This document shows positions 1 to 8,911 of a stretch of DNA of 64,000 nt, piece after piece. Every line of letters begins with the position of its first letter. The stretch's first letter is position 1. The stretch lies in NCBI RefSeq assembly GCF_000170755.1, contig NZ_ABCK01000002.1, forward strand, positions 62,001-126,000. The letters are read 5' to 3'. Under the pieces are notes generated by a model. The model ran no database searches. It was not told where the DNA came from and saw only the letters and a list, made by a program, of their open reading frames with translations. A program made the translations under genes and the position numbers. This DNA is from Lentisphaera araneosa HTCC2155. Lineage in GTDB: Bacteria > Verrucomicrobiota > Lentisphaeria > Lentisphaerales > Lentisphaeraceae.

Positions 1-288
1 TTTATTGCTTTTGTTATAGCCATGATTTTTTCGTCTATTTATTTTTTCAAACGACAAGTAATAATTCACCTATTAAGATTGTATCTTTTTGCTAGCTTGA
101 GTAATATTTTGGCCTTTGTAATTTCACAGTACCTGGCTCATTATTTGTACTCTAGTTTATATTTTATTACTTGTATTGCACTTTCAATTTATCTGCCCAT
201 GTGGCTCTCCTTGGTCAACCTTTGTCACATCTTTAATGACTACGATAACTTGGATGATGATTCAAGTGTGCAGGAAATTCAAGCATGA
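1..288 (+). CDS. C-terminal part of polytopic EPS-operon membrane protein (copy 1, cut by window edge)
   Basis: The reading frame is open from base 1, so this is the last 95 residues of a gene that starts outside the window. The protein matches the C-terminus of the 243-residue protein at 41033-41764 exactly. It contains hydrophobic segments separated by short loops and ends in an acidic tail. Its stop overlaps the next start as ATGA, as in the other two copies, so the pair is translationally coupled. The function is unknown. The setting (next to a processive glycosyltransferase in the complete copies) suggests an inner-membrane accessory of polysaccharide synthesis or export. No known family was recognised. 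Confidence 0.85.
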   Translation, partial: FIAFVIAMIFSSIYFFKRQVIIHLLRLYLFASLSNILAFVISQYLAHYLYSSLYFITCIALSIYLPMWLSLVNLCHIFNDYDNLDDDSSVQEIQA

Positions 289-809
289 CCAAGTCTATTG
301 GTATCGCCTTATGTGTAATTGCTGCATTAGCTGCTTTTTTTATTTCAAATCACAATAATCAACACGAAGAAATTGAGCCTCAAATAAAAGAAATTAAAAC
401 GAACAAAAAAGACTTGAAAGAAAAAGAAAAACCAGCTTTAAGAATGAGCAAAGCACTTAAAGAAACACCTTCAATCATAGAAGCTGAAGCTCGTCTTGAA
501 GAAAAAAAGCCAAGAGTAAAAATAAGAGGTGAAATCAGCACTCCAAGAATAGAGGCTGTTGACATTAGTGAACAAACTAAAGTTCACAATGAAAATATTG
601 ACGAGTTGAGAAAAGTCAGTCAATCTATTGAAAAAAATGTTTTGAAGAAATACACACCATTTCTCATGGGCCTTGATGATGAAAAATCATTAGAAGTCTA
701 TGAGGTTTTATTTGATCACCACATGAATATATTCGATAAAGTTGCAGCTCAGGAGAACATCGACATGAACGCAGAAAAAACTGCCCGAGATAATAAAATC
801 AAAGAGCTT
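1..809. repeat. Inverted partial third copy of the EPS-operon repeat
   Basis: Bases 1-809 are the reverse complement of about 40512-41320 (position p corresponds to 41321 minus p). The encoded proteins are identical, and the nucleotide stretches compared by eye matched. Identity drops at base 810 to a related but diverged version of the same gene end. The copy is inverted relative to the two others, so recombination between this copy and the one at 40.5 kb could flip the 40 kb between them. The left limit lies outside the window. Confidence 0.85.
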
Positions 810-857
810 CTAAATGATAGCGAATTTAAAAAGTATCAGCTCTTCCTCCCCAAGTAA
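285..857 (+). CDS. Small membrane-anchored EPS-operon protein (copy 1), unknown function
   Basis: This 190-residue protein has an N-terminal membrane anchor (residues about 4-21), a long charged Lys/Glu-rich stretch (about 25-100) that may be extended or coiled, and a more ordered C-terminal part with the conserved stretch KKYTPFLMGLDDEKSLEVYE. It is the third copy of the genes at 40458-41036 and 55200-55784. It is identical to the 40458 copy through residue 175 (base 809) and then becomes only similar, ending in QLFLPK instead of QLFISPDL. It overlaps the upstream gene by four bases. A periplasmic role beside the EPS synthase is inferred from context; no family was recognised. Confidence 0.85.
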   Translation: MTKSIGIALCVIAALAAFFISNHNNQHEEIEPQIKEIKTNKKDLKEKEKPALRMSKALKETPSIIEAEARLEEKKPRVKIRGEISTPRIEAVDISEQTKVHNENIDELRKVSQSIEKNVLKKYTPFLMGLDDEKSLEVYEVLFDHHMNIFDKVAAQENIDMNAEKTARDNKIKELLNDSEFKKYQLFLPK

Positions 858-1526
858 ATCCAGCAGACTTCTACAGGGACACACTACATATGGGTCAGAA
901 TGTACGGTGCAAATGGCAAGGATGACTCATTACATGCCGGACTGGAGTCTCCAACGACATACGGAGGGGCCGGATTTACAAACAAATCGGCAACATGGAC
1001 CTGGGTCGGTGAAGCCGCCGCTGCCAGAGTCACTGTTGAAGTTCCAAGTTCAGGAATTCACACCATTCGTATTTGGCAGCGAGAAGATGGCACCAGACTT
1101 GATAAAATCATTGTTTCTAACATTAGTTCATATACACCAGATGGCATCGGCCCGCCTGAAAGCCCTATGAATATAATAAGTACAGAATCATCTGTTGACG
1201 AAAACTCTATCGTTTCAAATGAAAACAGCAGTGATGATTCAAGCTCTCAAAGCTATGGCTCATCAAGTATTCTTACTGGTACTAATTCTATTTACGAGGA
1301 TCTTAATTCAACACTTCTTGTATTGAATGGTTCTAATTTCATCCTTGAAATAGTGACTGCTGAAGGTTCTTACCTATTCGGCTGTACTTACGGGGATAGT
1401 TTTGAATCCACAATTATAGATGATTTCACATTTGATATTATTTATAGCGATTCAAGTGAAATTGAAGAATTCATACATAGCCTTTTTGATGAAAATGAAA
1501 TTATAGATATTCTTCTTGTAGAGTAA
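858..1526 (+). pseudogene. 5'-truncated remnant of a secreted carbohydrate-binding-type protein
   Basis: A frame opens immediately after the stop of the preceding gene, in the same frame, and runs to 1526. It begins in mid-domain (IQQTSTGTHYIWVRMYGANG), reading like the C-terminal part of a malectin- or discoidin-like beta-sandwich in which WVRMYG, HAGLES and WTWVG are core strands. A Ser/Asn/Asp-rich linker and an acidic tail follow. No signal peptide or ribosome site fits the only early ATG at 900. The head was probably lost when the EPS repeat end was joined here. A short independent gene starting at ATG 900 is possible but less likely. Confidence 0.6.
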
Positions 1527-1566
1527 CAAACAATTGAAATCATGATCTTAACCTGATCATAAATAT

Positions 1567-1599
1567 GAGGCGATTCGAGTGAATCGCCTCTAACTTTTT
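1567..1599 (+). terminator. Rho-independent terminator
   Basis: A perfect 10-bp stem (GAGGCGATTC / GAATCGCCTC) with a GAGT loop is followed by TAACTTTTT. It lies about 40 bases after the stop of the headless fragment and separates the EPS remnant from the sulfatase block. The rest of 1527-1805 shows no gene; it must hold the promoter of the first sulfatase, but no clear -35/-10 pair stands out. Confidence 0.85.
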
Positions 1600-1805
1600 C
1601 ATCATCAACTCAAGTGGGCCTTAATAGTTGCTACAACTAAACTCAAAAAAACCTAAGCTGAAATATAACCATTCAATACAGTTATTGAAAAATTAGTACT
1701 TTCATGTAGCAGCATAGTTTTCAAGTTGTCTAGCATTTACAGAGTTTAAAAAACCAATGCTAACCATCAACAACCAAATCAAACGAAAACACAGCTTCGA
1801 TAACG

Positions 1806-3353
1806 ATGAAAACACTAATCCCATTTTTATATTTATGCTTTTACTTGTCTTACTCAGGTACTGCTGAATCTCAACCATCTGGTAATTCTAAGCCAAATAT
1901 TCTTTTTATCATGGCGGATGATCACACCAAACAGGCAATTGGCTGTTACGGGAGTCGCCTCAGTAAACTTAACCCTACCCCCACAATTGATAGGCTAGCC
2001 TCCCAAGGCATTCAATTTGATAATGTCTTTTGTAGCAACGCCATTTGCACCCCCAGTCGAGCGAGCATAATTACCGGACAATACTCACAGACTAATGGCG
2101 TTTTAGATCTAAATGGAAGTATTGGCCCTGACAAACAATTCTTACCTAAAGAAATGAAAAAAGCCGGATATGAAACAGCCATGATCGGCAAATGGCACCT
2201 CAAAAAAGAGCCCGCCACCTTTGATTATTACTGCGTCTTACCTGGACAAGGCCTGTATCACAACCCCATTTTTAATATCCGTGGTTCAAAACCATGGCCT
2301 AAAAATACCATCACAAAAAAAGATCAACATTCTAGTGATGCCATAACCGACATCAGCCTTCATTGGCTTAAAAATGAGCGTGATAAATCAAAGCCCTTTT
2401 TTCTCATGCATCATTTCAAAGCTCCCCATGATATGTTTGAATACGCCAAAAGATATGAATCTTATCTCGAGGATGTACATATCCCCGAACCGGAAAGTTT
2501 ATTTTCGGTGCCTGCGGGCTCAGCTGGCAGTAAGGACCTTGGTTCAGGTCTAAGTAAAAATCATAATCCTTGGCAGCTACCACAAAAATTAGGTGTAAGT
2601 GATGACATCCCTGAGCCTGAATACACAAGGTTATCTTACCAAAAGTATTTAAAGGCTTATTTGCGCTGCGTAAAAGGCATAGATGACAATATCGCCCGCT
2701 TACTTTCGTATTTAAAAGATTCTAATCAGCTTGATAATACCATCATTATTTACACCAGTGATCAGGGATTTTTCCTTGGCGAACACAATCTCATCGATAA
2801 ACGCTGGATGTACGAAGAAGCCATGGGCATGCCCTTTATCGTTTATGCGCCCGGCATGATTAAAAACAATTTTAAAAATAATTGCTTAATTAATAATACT
2901 GATTTCGCTCCGACTTTGTTGGAAATCGCTGGCTTGAAAAAAACTCCAAATTACATGCAGGGCAAAAGTTTTTATAAAGCTTTATCAAATCAACAAAAGC
3001 CCGATGAATGGAGGACCGTGACTTATTACCGTTACTGGATGCACATGGCTCATAAACTGGCCGTACCAGCACACTTTGGAATTCGATCTGAGTCTCATAA
3101 GCTGATTTTTTTCTACGGCAGGAAATATGGACGTCGTGGAGGCAAGCCCACGCCAATTTCATGGGAGTTTTATGATCTAGACAAAGACCCCAAAGAAATG
3201 AAAAACGAATATAAGAACCCAGAATATAAAGAGATAATCAAAAGACTTAAAACACAGTTATTGGAAATTCGTAAAGATCTTAATGAGGAGGATAAAAAAT
3301 ATCCAGAAATACAAAAAATCATTGAAAATAACTGGGACCAAATCCTAGACTAA
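1806..3353 (+). CDS. Secreted sulfatase (CTPSR type)
   Basis: This type I sulfatase hydrolyses sulfate esters, probably on polysaccharides, in the periplasm or outside the cell. A signal peptide covers residues 1 to about 22. The N-terminal alkaline-phosphatase-like fold starts with NILFIMADD (metal-binding Asp pair), and the formylglycine signature CTPSR has its modifiable Cys at 81. GKWHLK is the second conserved motif, and TSDQGFFLGEH supplies the second metal site. The segment DKRWMYEEAMGMPFIVYAPG and the tail resemble sulfatases with a DUF4976-like C-terminus. At 515 residues it has normal length. The next sulfatase follows 20 bases downstream, so the two are probably cotranscribed. The exact substrate cannot be read from the sequence. 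Confidence 0.95.
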   Translation: MKTLIPFLYLCFYLSYSGTAESQPSGNSKPNILFIMADDHTKQAIGCYGSRLSKLNPTPTIDRLASQGIQFDNVFCSNAICTPSRASIITGQYSQTNGVLDLNGSIGPDKQFLPKEMKKAGYETAMIGKWHLKKEPATFDYYCVLPGQGLYHNPIFNIRGSKPWPKNTITKKDQHSSDAITDISLHWLKNERDKSKPFFLMHHFKAPHDMFEYAKRYESYLEDVHIPEPESLFSVPAGSAGSKDLGSGLSKNHNPWQLPQKLGVSDDIPEPEYTRLSYQKYLKAYLRCVKGIDDNIARLLSYLKDSNQLDNTIIIYTSDQGFFLGEHNLIDKRWMYEEAMGMPFIVYAPGMIKNNFKNNCLINNTDFAPTLLEIAGLKKTPNYMQGKSFYKALSNQQKPDEWRTVTYYRYWMHMAHKLAVPAHFGIRSESHKLIFFYGRKYGRRGGKPTPISWEFYDLDKDPKEMKNEYKNPEYKEIIKRLKTQLLEIRKDLNEEDKKYPEIQKIIENNWDQILD

Positions 3354-3373
3354 TCATAAAAAATTAAATCAAA

Positions 3374-4780
3374 ATGAATTTCACAGTCAAATTACTTATA
3401 ATTATTTCTTTTGCCTTCGCCATTGAGAGTAGCTATGCCGCACAACCGAATAAAATCAAAAATGTTTTATTCATTATTGCAGATGACTTAAAAGCCAGTG
3501 TATTAGCTTGCTATGGGGACAAAATCTGCCAAACTCCAAATTTAGATAAACTGGCTAGCCAAAGCATTGTCTTTGATCGCGCTTATTGCCAAGGTCTATC
3601 TTGCGGTCCATCTCGTACATCTTTAATGCATAGCCGCTATCTTGGTTCAGAAGGCATCAACCTCCCCGAGCACCTCAAGAATAATGGTTGGTATACTGTT
3701 AGAGTTGGGAAAATTTATCACATGCGTGTTCCCTATGATATTATTCATGGTATTGATGGTCAAGATATCCCGTCTTCATGGACTGAAAAGTTTAACTCCA
3801 AGGGAGCCGAATCTCACACTCCCGGTGACTATGCTTGTCTAAATAAAAATATTTTTACCAAAAGTCTTAAAAACCGCGAAAGTTCTGGAATGAAAAATCG
3901 CATGTTTGTAAGTGTTATTTCAGAAGGTGATGGATCTGATCAACCAGACGTTAAAAGCGCCGAGAAAACTATTGAGCTGCTAAATCAGCGTAAAAATGAG
4001 CCTTTCTTCATTGCTACCGGTTTAGTTCGTCCCCATTACCCAAATGTCGCCCCTAAAGAATTCTTCCAAAACTACCCTTGGGAAAAGATAGACTTACCAG
4101 AACTAAGGAATCCAACTTCTTTAGGTATACCGGCAGCAGGTCACCCGCGAATAACTAACTCAAATAACTCAATTGGTAAATATCCAGACAATCAAAAACG
4201 CATGTGGTCAGCTTATTACGCAACCGTCGAATTTATGGACCGCCAAATTGGACGTATTTTAGACGAAGTTGATAGACTTGGACTAAAAAGTAATACCGCC
4301 ATCATTTTTTTGAGTGACCATGGTTACCATTTAGGGGAACATGGCTTTTGGCAAAAAAATAATTTACATGAAGAAGTCACTCGAGTTCCTCTTATTGCCT
4401 ACATACCAGGTCTAGCTCCTCGACGTATAAATGAAGTCACTGAATTAGTTGATATCTACCCAAGTCTTACTGAACTTTTAGGGGTTTACAAACCAAAAAC
4501 CGTACAAGGAAAAAGCTTTTTGCCCTTCTTGAAAAATAAAACTGAAGACTTTCGGAATTCTGCTTTATCGCTTATGCCAGGCAAAAAAGGCTACTCTATC
4601 AGAACTGAAGACTTTAGTTATATTCGCTACCAAAATGGTGCTGCAGAACTTTACAACATGAATAAAGATCCCAAACAGTTAGTCAATCTCATCCAAAATC
4701 CCGAACATAAACAAACCATCAGTAAACTTGATCGGGAGCTTAATACTCGTCTAAAAGAAGCTGACCTCGTAAATAATTAA
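3374..4780 (+). CDS. Secreted iduronate-2-sulfatase-like sulfatase
   Basis: A 468-residue type I sulfatase with signal peptide (1 to about 22), metal motif IIADD, formylglycine motif CGPSR (Cys 77) and SDHGYHLGEHGFW for the second metal site. The stretch ENGW/VGKIYH (here NNGWYTVRVGKIYH) in place of the usual GKWHLG is typical of the iduronate-2-sulfatase branch, as is GLVRPHYP. This branch acts on 2-O-sulfated uronic acids in animals; in marine bacteria it is also seen in ulvan- and other polysaccharide-degrading loci, so a uronate sulfate ester is a reasonable guess. It sits 20 bases after the previous sulfatase and 9 bases before the next, consistent with one operon. Confidence 0.93.
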   Translation: MNFTVKLLIIISFAFAIESSYAAQPNKIKNVLFIIADDLKASVLACYGDKICQTPNLDKLASQSIVFDRAYCQGLSCGPSRTSLMHSRYLGSEGINLPEHLKNNGWYTVRVGKIYHMRVPYDIIHGIDGQDIPSSWTEKFNSKGAESHTPGDYACLNKNIFTKSLKNRESSGMKNRMFVSVISEGDGSDQPDVKSAEKTIELLNQRKNEPFFIATGLVRPHYPNVAPKEFFQNYPWEKIDLPELRNPTSLGIPAAGHPRITNSNNSIGKYPDNQKRMWSAYYATVEFMDRQIGRILDEVDRLGLKSNTAIIFLSDHGYHLGEHGFWQKNNLHEEVTRVPLIAYIPGLAPRRINEVTELVDIYPSLTELLGVYKPKTVQGKSFLPFLKNKTEDFRNSALSLMPGKKGYSIRTEDFSYIRYQNGAAELYNMNKDPKQLVNLIQNPEHKQTISKLDRELNTRLKEADLVNN

Positions 4781-4789
4781 AGGAAAACA

Positions 4790-6313
4790 ATGATTCATTC
4801 AATTAAAAAAATTCTTTTCGCGATTGGTCTTTTGTTTATTGCAGGAAATAGCCTTGTGGCTAAAGATAGCAAGAAGCCCAATATATTACTGATTTTAACT
4901 GATGACCTCGGGTATGGTGATCTTCAGTGCTACAACAAAAACTCACAGATCCCTACTCCTCATCTAAACAAGTTGGCTGAGTCAGGTATGCGTTTCACAG
5001 ATGCTCACAGTCCCTCGACCGTTTGTACCCCAAGTCGATATAGCTTATTAACTGGGAGAATGCAGTTCCGTACAGGTATGAAAGGCGTATTTACGGGTGC
5101 AGGTGGGCCATGCCTAATCGAAGAATCACGTCTGACCCTACCCCAAATGCTTAAAGAAAAGGGCTATGCCACAGCCTGTGTCGGCAAGTGGCACATAGGC
5201 ATGAGCTTCTTTGACAAAAATGGTACGCGCATTACGGACCAACGCATTAAGGGTATTCAGCAAATTGATTACTCACGCCCCATACCCGATGGCCCCGTCA
5301 ATCGTGGCTTCGATTACTTTTATGGCACGGTAAGTTGTCCCACAACTGACTTTCTATACGCCTATATTGAAAATGATCGTATACCTATACCTCCAACAAA
5401 AATTCTTGATCGCTCTAAGCTCCCAAAACATGCTTACAGTCATGATTGTCGCATTGGCATGATTGCCGATAACTTTGATCACGAAGAAGCCGACATGGTC
5501 TTTCTCAAAAAAAGTCAGGACTATATTCGCCAGCATATTCAAAAGAAAAACAGTCAACCATTTTTTCTCTTTCACTCCATGCAAGCCGTTCACCTACCCT
5601 CGTTCCCCGCGAAACAATTCCATGGGAAGACTAAATTAGGACCACACGGTGATTTTATTTTCCAAATGGATCATATCGTTGGCGAACTCATGAAGACCTT
5701 AGAGGAACTTAATGCTCTAGAGAACACAATAATTATTTTTTGCAGCGATAACGGCGTAGAAGTTCCCACTGCTTTAAATATGATAAAAACCTATAATCAC
5801 GATGGCTCTTATCCTTGGCGTGGGCTTAAAAGAGATCAATGGGAAGGTGGTCACAGAACTCCGCTCATTATTTCATGGCCAAATAAAATAAAACCTTCTG
5901 TCAGCAATGAGCTTGTCTCGCTATGTGATATCATGGCAAGCTCTGCCGCTCTCGTGGATTATAAACTCCTGCAAAACAGTGCCGAAGATAGTTACAATAT
6001 CTTACCAGTCCTGCTCAATGAAAAAACTAATATCCGCCCATACTTACTAACTCAAACCATTTCTTTAAACCTAGCTATTCGCAAAGGACCTTGGAAATAC
6101 CTCGATCACCCGAGTTCAGGAGGGAATAACTACAACGGCAAAAGGCTCAAACACCTTCTTCCAGAAAAATTCGATTCCAAAGCTCCCGTACAGCTCTATA
6201 ACCTAGAGAAAGACCCGCAAGAACTGGAAAACCTCTACCTAAAACACCCCGAAGTCGTCAAAGAATTGAAAGCCAAGCTCGATCAATTTAAAAAATCTGG
6301 AAGAAGTAATTAA
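4790..6313 (+). CDS. Secreted arylsulfatase A-like sulfatase
   Basis: A 507-residue type I sulfatase. Signal peptide about 1-24, then NILLILTDDLGYGDLQCY, the formylglycine signature CTPSR (Cys 79), GKWHIG and CSDNGVE. The overall pattern is that of the arylsulfatase A / N-acetylgalactosamine-6-sulfatase branch (GYGDL, RFTDAHSPS, LTGR). The start is supported by AAAGGAAAACA just upstream of ATG. It ends the first three-sulfatase run; a gap of about 180 bases with no visible gene separates it from the SGNH esterase. The substrate is unknown; sulfated galactose or hexosamine units are plausible from the branch. Confidence 0.95.
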   Translation: MIHSIKKILFAIGLLFIAGNSLVAKDSKKPNILLILTDDLGYGDLQCYNKNSQIPTPHLNKLAESGMRFTDAHSPSTVCTPSRYSLLTGRMQFRTGMKGVFTGAGGPCLIEESRLTLPQMLKEKGYATACVGKWHIGMSFFDKNGTRITDQRIKGIQQIDYSRPIPDGPVNRGFDYFYGTVSCPTTDFLYAYIENDRIPIPPTKILDRSKLPKHAYSHDCRIGMIADNFDHEEADMVFLKKSQDYIRQHIQKKNSQPFFLFHSMQAVHLPSFPAKQFHGKTKLGPHGDFIFQMDHIVGELMKTLEELNALENTIIIFCSDNGVEVPTALNMIKTYNHDGSYPWRGLKRDQWEGGHRTPLIISWPNKIKPSVSNELVSLCDIMASSAALVDYKLLQNSAEDSYNILPVLLNEKTNIRPYLLTQTISLNLAIRKGPWKYLDHPSSGGNNYNGKRLKHLLPEKFDSKAPVQLYNLEKDPQELENLYLKHPEVVKELKAKLDQFKKSGRSN

Positions 6314-6494
6314 CTCATTTAATTTCAGATAGCATCTGTAAAGCCATAACACGAACTGGCGCGCATATCATTTAAATGAATTTCAGCATATAAGCAAATT
6401 TATTGGTTTACTACACTTTTTGCTCGAAGTCCTTGTAACATCAATATCCCAAATCGGTCTAATAATAAAAACATCAATTCTTAGAGAAGTTATA

Positions 6495-7238
6495 ATGACT
6501 CGTTCAATATTCATCATCATAGTTTTCACTTTATTAACCTCAGCGACCAGTAGAGGCGCCGAATTAATTGAGTCTGTAAAAAACACCATTCGCTCAACAA
6601 CTCCCGAAAAAAGAAAAAAACGGGAAGCTCGTTGGTGGATGAAGCGACATAAATTAAAACTCTCTGAAAAAGCCGCGCTAGGTGATGTAAAACTAGTCTT
6701 TCTCGGTGATTCCATCACTCATGCTTGGGATAAATATAAATCTGAATGGGACAAGTATTTTGCGAAGTACAAGGCTCTAAACCTAGGTTACAGTGGTGAT
6801 CGTACCGAGAATGTGTTATGGCGTCTTGACAACGGTGAAGTTGACGGAATTAATCCAAAAGTACTCGTTATGATGATAGGTACTAATAATGCAGGTCATC
6901 GCAAAGAAAAATCGCAGGACACGGCCTTGGGCATAAAGGCGATTTTACAGGAACTGCGTATAAAGCTCCCAGAAACTAAAATCTTGATGCTAGCCATATT
7001 CCCAAGAGGGAAAAATGACAATGACGAGCTTCGAAAGTTAACTATGGGAACAAATGAAATCATAAAAACCTACGCAGATGATAAACATATTTTCTACATG
7101 AATATCAACAAGATATTTTTAGATCAAGATAGAGTTCTTCATAAAAATGTAATGCGAGACTTTCTACACCCAAATGAAAGCATGTACCCAAAGTGGGATG
7201 AAGCAATTCTACCCAAAATTGAGGAATTAATGCAATGA
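6495..7238 (+). CDS. Secreted SGNH/GDSL-family esterase
   Basis: A 247-residue hydrolase of the SGNH superfamily, resembling platelet-activating-factor acetylhydrolase-like GDSL enzymes often found in polysaccharide loci as carbohydrate O-acetylesterases. All four blocks are visible: GDSI (nucleophile Ser 73), GYSGD (Gly), GTNN (Asn), and DFLHPN with Asp 222 and His 225. ATG 6495 was chosen because it starts a clean signal peptide (MTRSIFIIIVFTLL...); the ORF can extend to 6420 but would place 25 residues before the signal. Its TGA overlaps the start of the next sulfatase (ATGA), so the two are coupled, suggesting that deacylation and desulfation act on the same substrate. Confidence 0.9.
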   Translation: MTRSIFIIIVFTLLTSATSRGAELIESVKNTIRSTTPEKRKKREARWWMKRHKLKLSEKAALGDVKLVFLGDSITHAWDKYKSEWDKYFAKYKALNLGYSGDRTENVLWRLDNGEVDGINPKVLVMMIGTNNAGHRKEKSQDTALGIKAILQELRIKLPETKILMLAIFPRGKNDNDELRKLTMGTNEIIKTYADDKHIFYMNINKIFLDQDRVLHKNVMRDFLHPNESMYPKWDEAILPKIEELMQ

Positions 7239-8767
7239 AAAAAATTTTAGCTCATCCATTAAATTTTAATACTTCTATTTTAAGTTTCTGTTTCTTCTTA
7301 TGCTTTGCGATAAACGCAAACAACAAGCCAAACATCCTGCTAATCATGGCCGATGATATGGGCTATTCCGATATCGGTTGTTTTGGCAGCGAAATACAAA
7401 CTCCTAATATTGATCGTCTGGCAAATGAAGGGATGCGTTTCCGCCAATTTTATAACAATTCAAAATGTATGACAACACGCGCCTCTTTGGTGACTGGCCT
7501 CTACCCCCAAAGAGATAATGGAAAAATCGAAATGTTGGACAGTAGCATGTTCACCATTGCTGATGCCATGAACAAAGCAGGATACTATACTTTTTTAAGC
7601 GGCAAATGGCATTTAGGCTCTCGTAAAGGTCATCGCCCTATCGATCGCGGATTTCAGGAATTCTACGGACTCATGGATGGCTGCTCAAACTTCTTTAACC
7701 CCGTTCAGCCAGACCCTAAATTCAAGGGTGGAAAAACTCGAGTTTTTGGTCACAATGATAAACTCATTAGAAGTTTCCCGGATGATTACTACGCAACGGA
7801 TGCCTTCACGGATCATGCCATTGAGCAAATCAAAAAAGCGACTTCTGAAAACAAACCTTTTTTTGGGCACATCACTTACACTGCTCCGCATTACCCACTC
7901 CACGCCAAAGCAGAGGATATTGCAAAATATAAAGGCCGATATAAGGAAGGCTGGCATGTGCTAAGAAATGAACGTTACCAAAGAATGATCGAAATGGGAG
8001 TAATTTCTGCATCGGTTAAACTCACTCCAGAAGACCCAAGAATGCAAAGCTGGGATTCTCGTAAAAATAAAGACTGGGATCAAAGCCTCATGGAAGTCTA
8101 CGCTGCTATGGTCGATTCCATGGATCAAAACATCGGTAGAATCCTAAAAACTCTTGATCAAACTGGTGTCAGCGAAAATACACTCGTCCTCTTTATCTCC
8201 GATAATGGTGGATGCGCAGAGATGCCTGGTGGCGACAATAATATATCCCACATCCCCGGGCCAAAGGAGTTTTATACCGCATGTGGCCCAAGCTGGGCAA
8301 ATGCTCAAAATACTCCTTTCAAAAGATATAAAGTTAACATGCACGAAGGCGGCATTTGCACTCCATGTGTCGTTCGTTGGCCCGCTAAAATAAAAGCAAA
8401 TTCTTGGACTGACTCAATTGCCCATGTCATTGATCTCCAACCCACATGTATGGCGTTAGCAGGACTAGATCCAGTTAAAGACATCCCCTCAGACAAACGC
8501 CAACTGGACGGCGAAAACATTCTGAGTATTTTTGAGGGCCAAAACTATGTGCGAGAAAAACCGCTATTCTTCGCTTACGGAAAAACCCGTGCGATGCGTC
8601 AGGGCGACTGGAAAATTGTCTATGAAAAAAAATGGCAACTCTTCAATATTTCCGAAGATCGAAGTGAGTTAAATGATATAGCTGACCAACACCCCGAAAA
8701 GTTAAAAAAAATGATCTCAAACTGGGACCAATGGGCTCAGCGCACTGGAATAAAAAGAGGAAGGTAA
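7235..8767 (+). CDS. Secreted arylsulfatase with unusual CMTTR active-site motif
   Basis: A 510-residue type I sulfatase with signal peptide (about 8-29), NILLIMADDMGYSDIGCFG, GKWHLGSRKGHRP and ISDNGGCAE. The domain around residues 225-260 (YKGRYKEGWHVLRNERYQRM) is characteristic of the large bacterial arylsulfatase group containing the Pseudomonas enzyme (S1_4). The formylglycine site reads CMTTR (Cys 78): Cys and Arg are kept, but the usual Pro is Thr and Ser is Thr. Everything else is intact, so it is probably active, provided the formylglycine-generating enzyme accepts the site. It overlaps the SGNH esterase gene by four bases. The stretch 8768-8911 downstream is AT-rich without a gene. 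Confidence 0.92.
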   Translation: MKKILAHPLNFNTSILSFCFFLCFAINANNKPNILLIMADDMGYSDIGCFGSEIQTPNIDRLANEGMRFRQFYNNSKCMTTRASLVTGLYPQRDNGKIEMLDSSMFTIADAMNKAGYYTFLSGKWHLGSRKGHRPIDRGFQEFYGLMDGCSNFFNPVQPDPKFKGGKTRVFGHNDKLIRSFPDDYYATDAFTDHAIEQIKKATSENKPFFGHITYTAPHYPLHAKAEDIAKYKGRYKEGWHVLRNERYQRMIEMGVISASVKLTPEDPRMQSWDSRKNKDWDQSLMEVYAAMVDSMDQNIGRILKTLDQTGVSENTLVLFISDNGGCAEMPGGDNNISHIPGPKEFYTACGPSWANAQNTPFKRYKVNMHEGGICTPCVVRWPAKIKANSWTDSIAHVIDLQPTCMALAGLDPVKDIPSDKRQLDGENILSIFEGQNYVREKPLFFAYGKTRAMRQGDWKIVYEKKWQLFNISEDRSELNDIADQHPEKLKKMISNWDQWAQRTGIKRGR

Positions 8768-8911
8768 AATCATTTTAGTACAAATTAGTCAAATTTAAAG
8801 ATTATTTCATAGTTAACTCAAATAAAACCCCACAATGTACATATATCATTATATATAAACAACTTAAGATTTTTAAACTAAGCTATGAACTCCTGATTTG
8901 GAATAATAAAT

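Noticed and set aside
814-1170. 118-residue + strand frame overlapping the end of copy 1
   Set aside because: It runs in a different frame from the clearly protein-like remnant at 858-1526 and has no signal or family.
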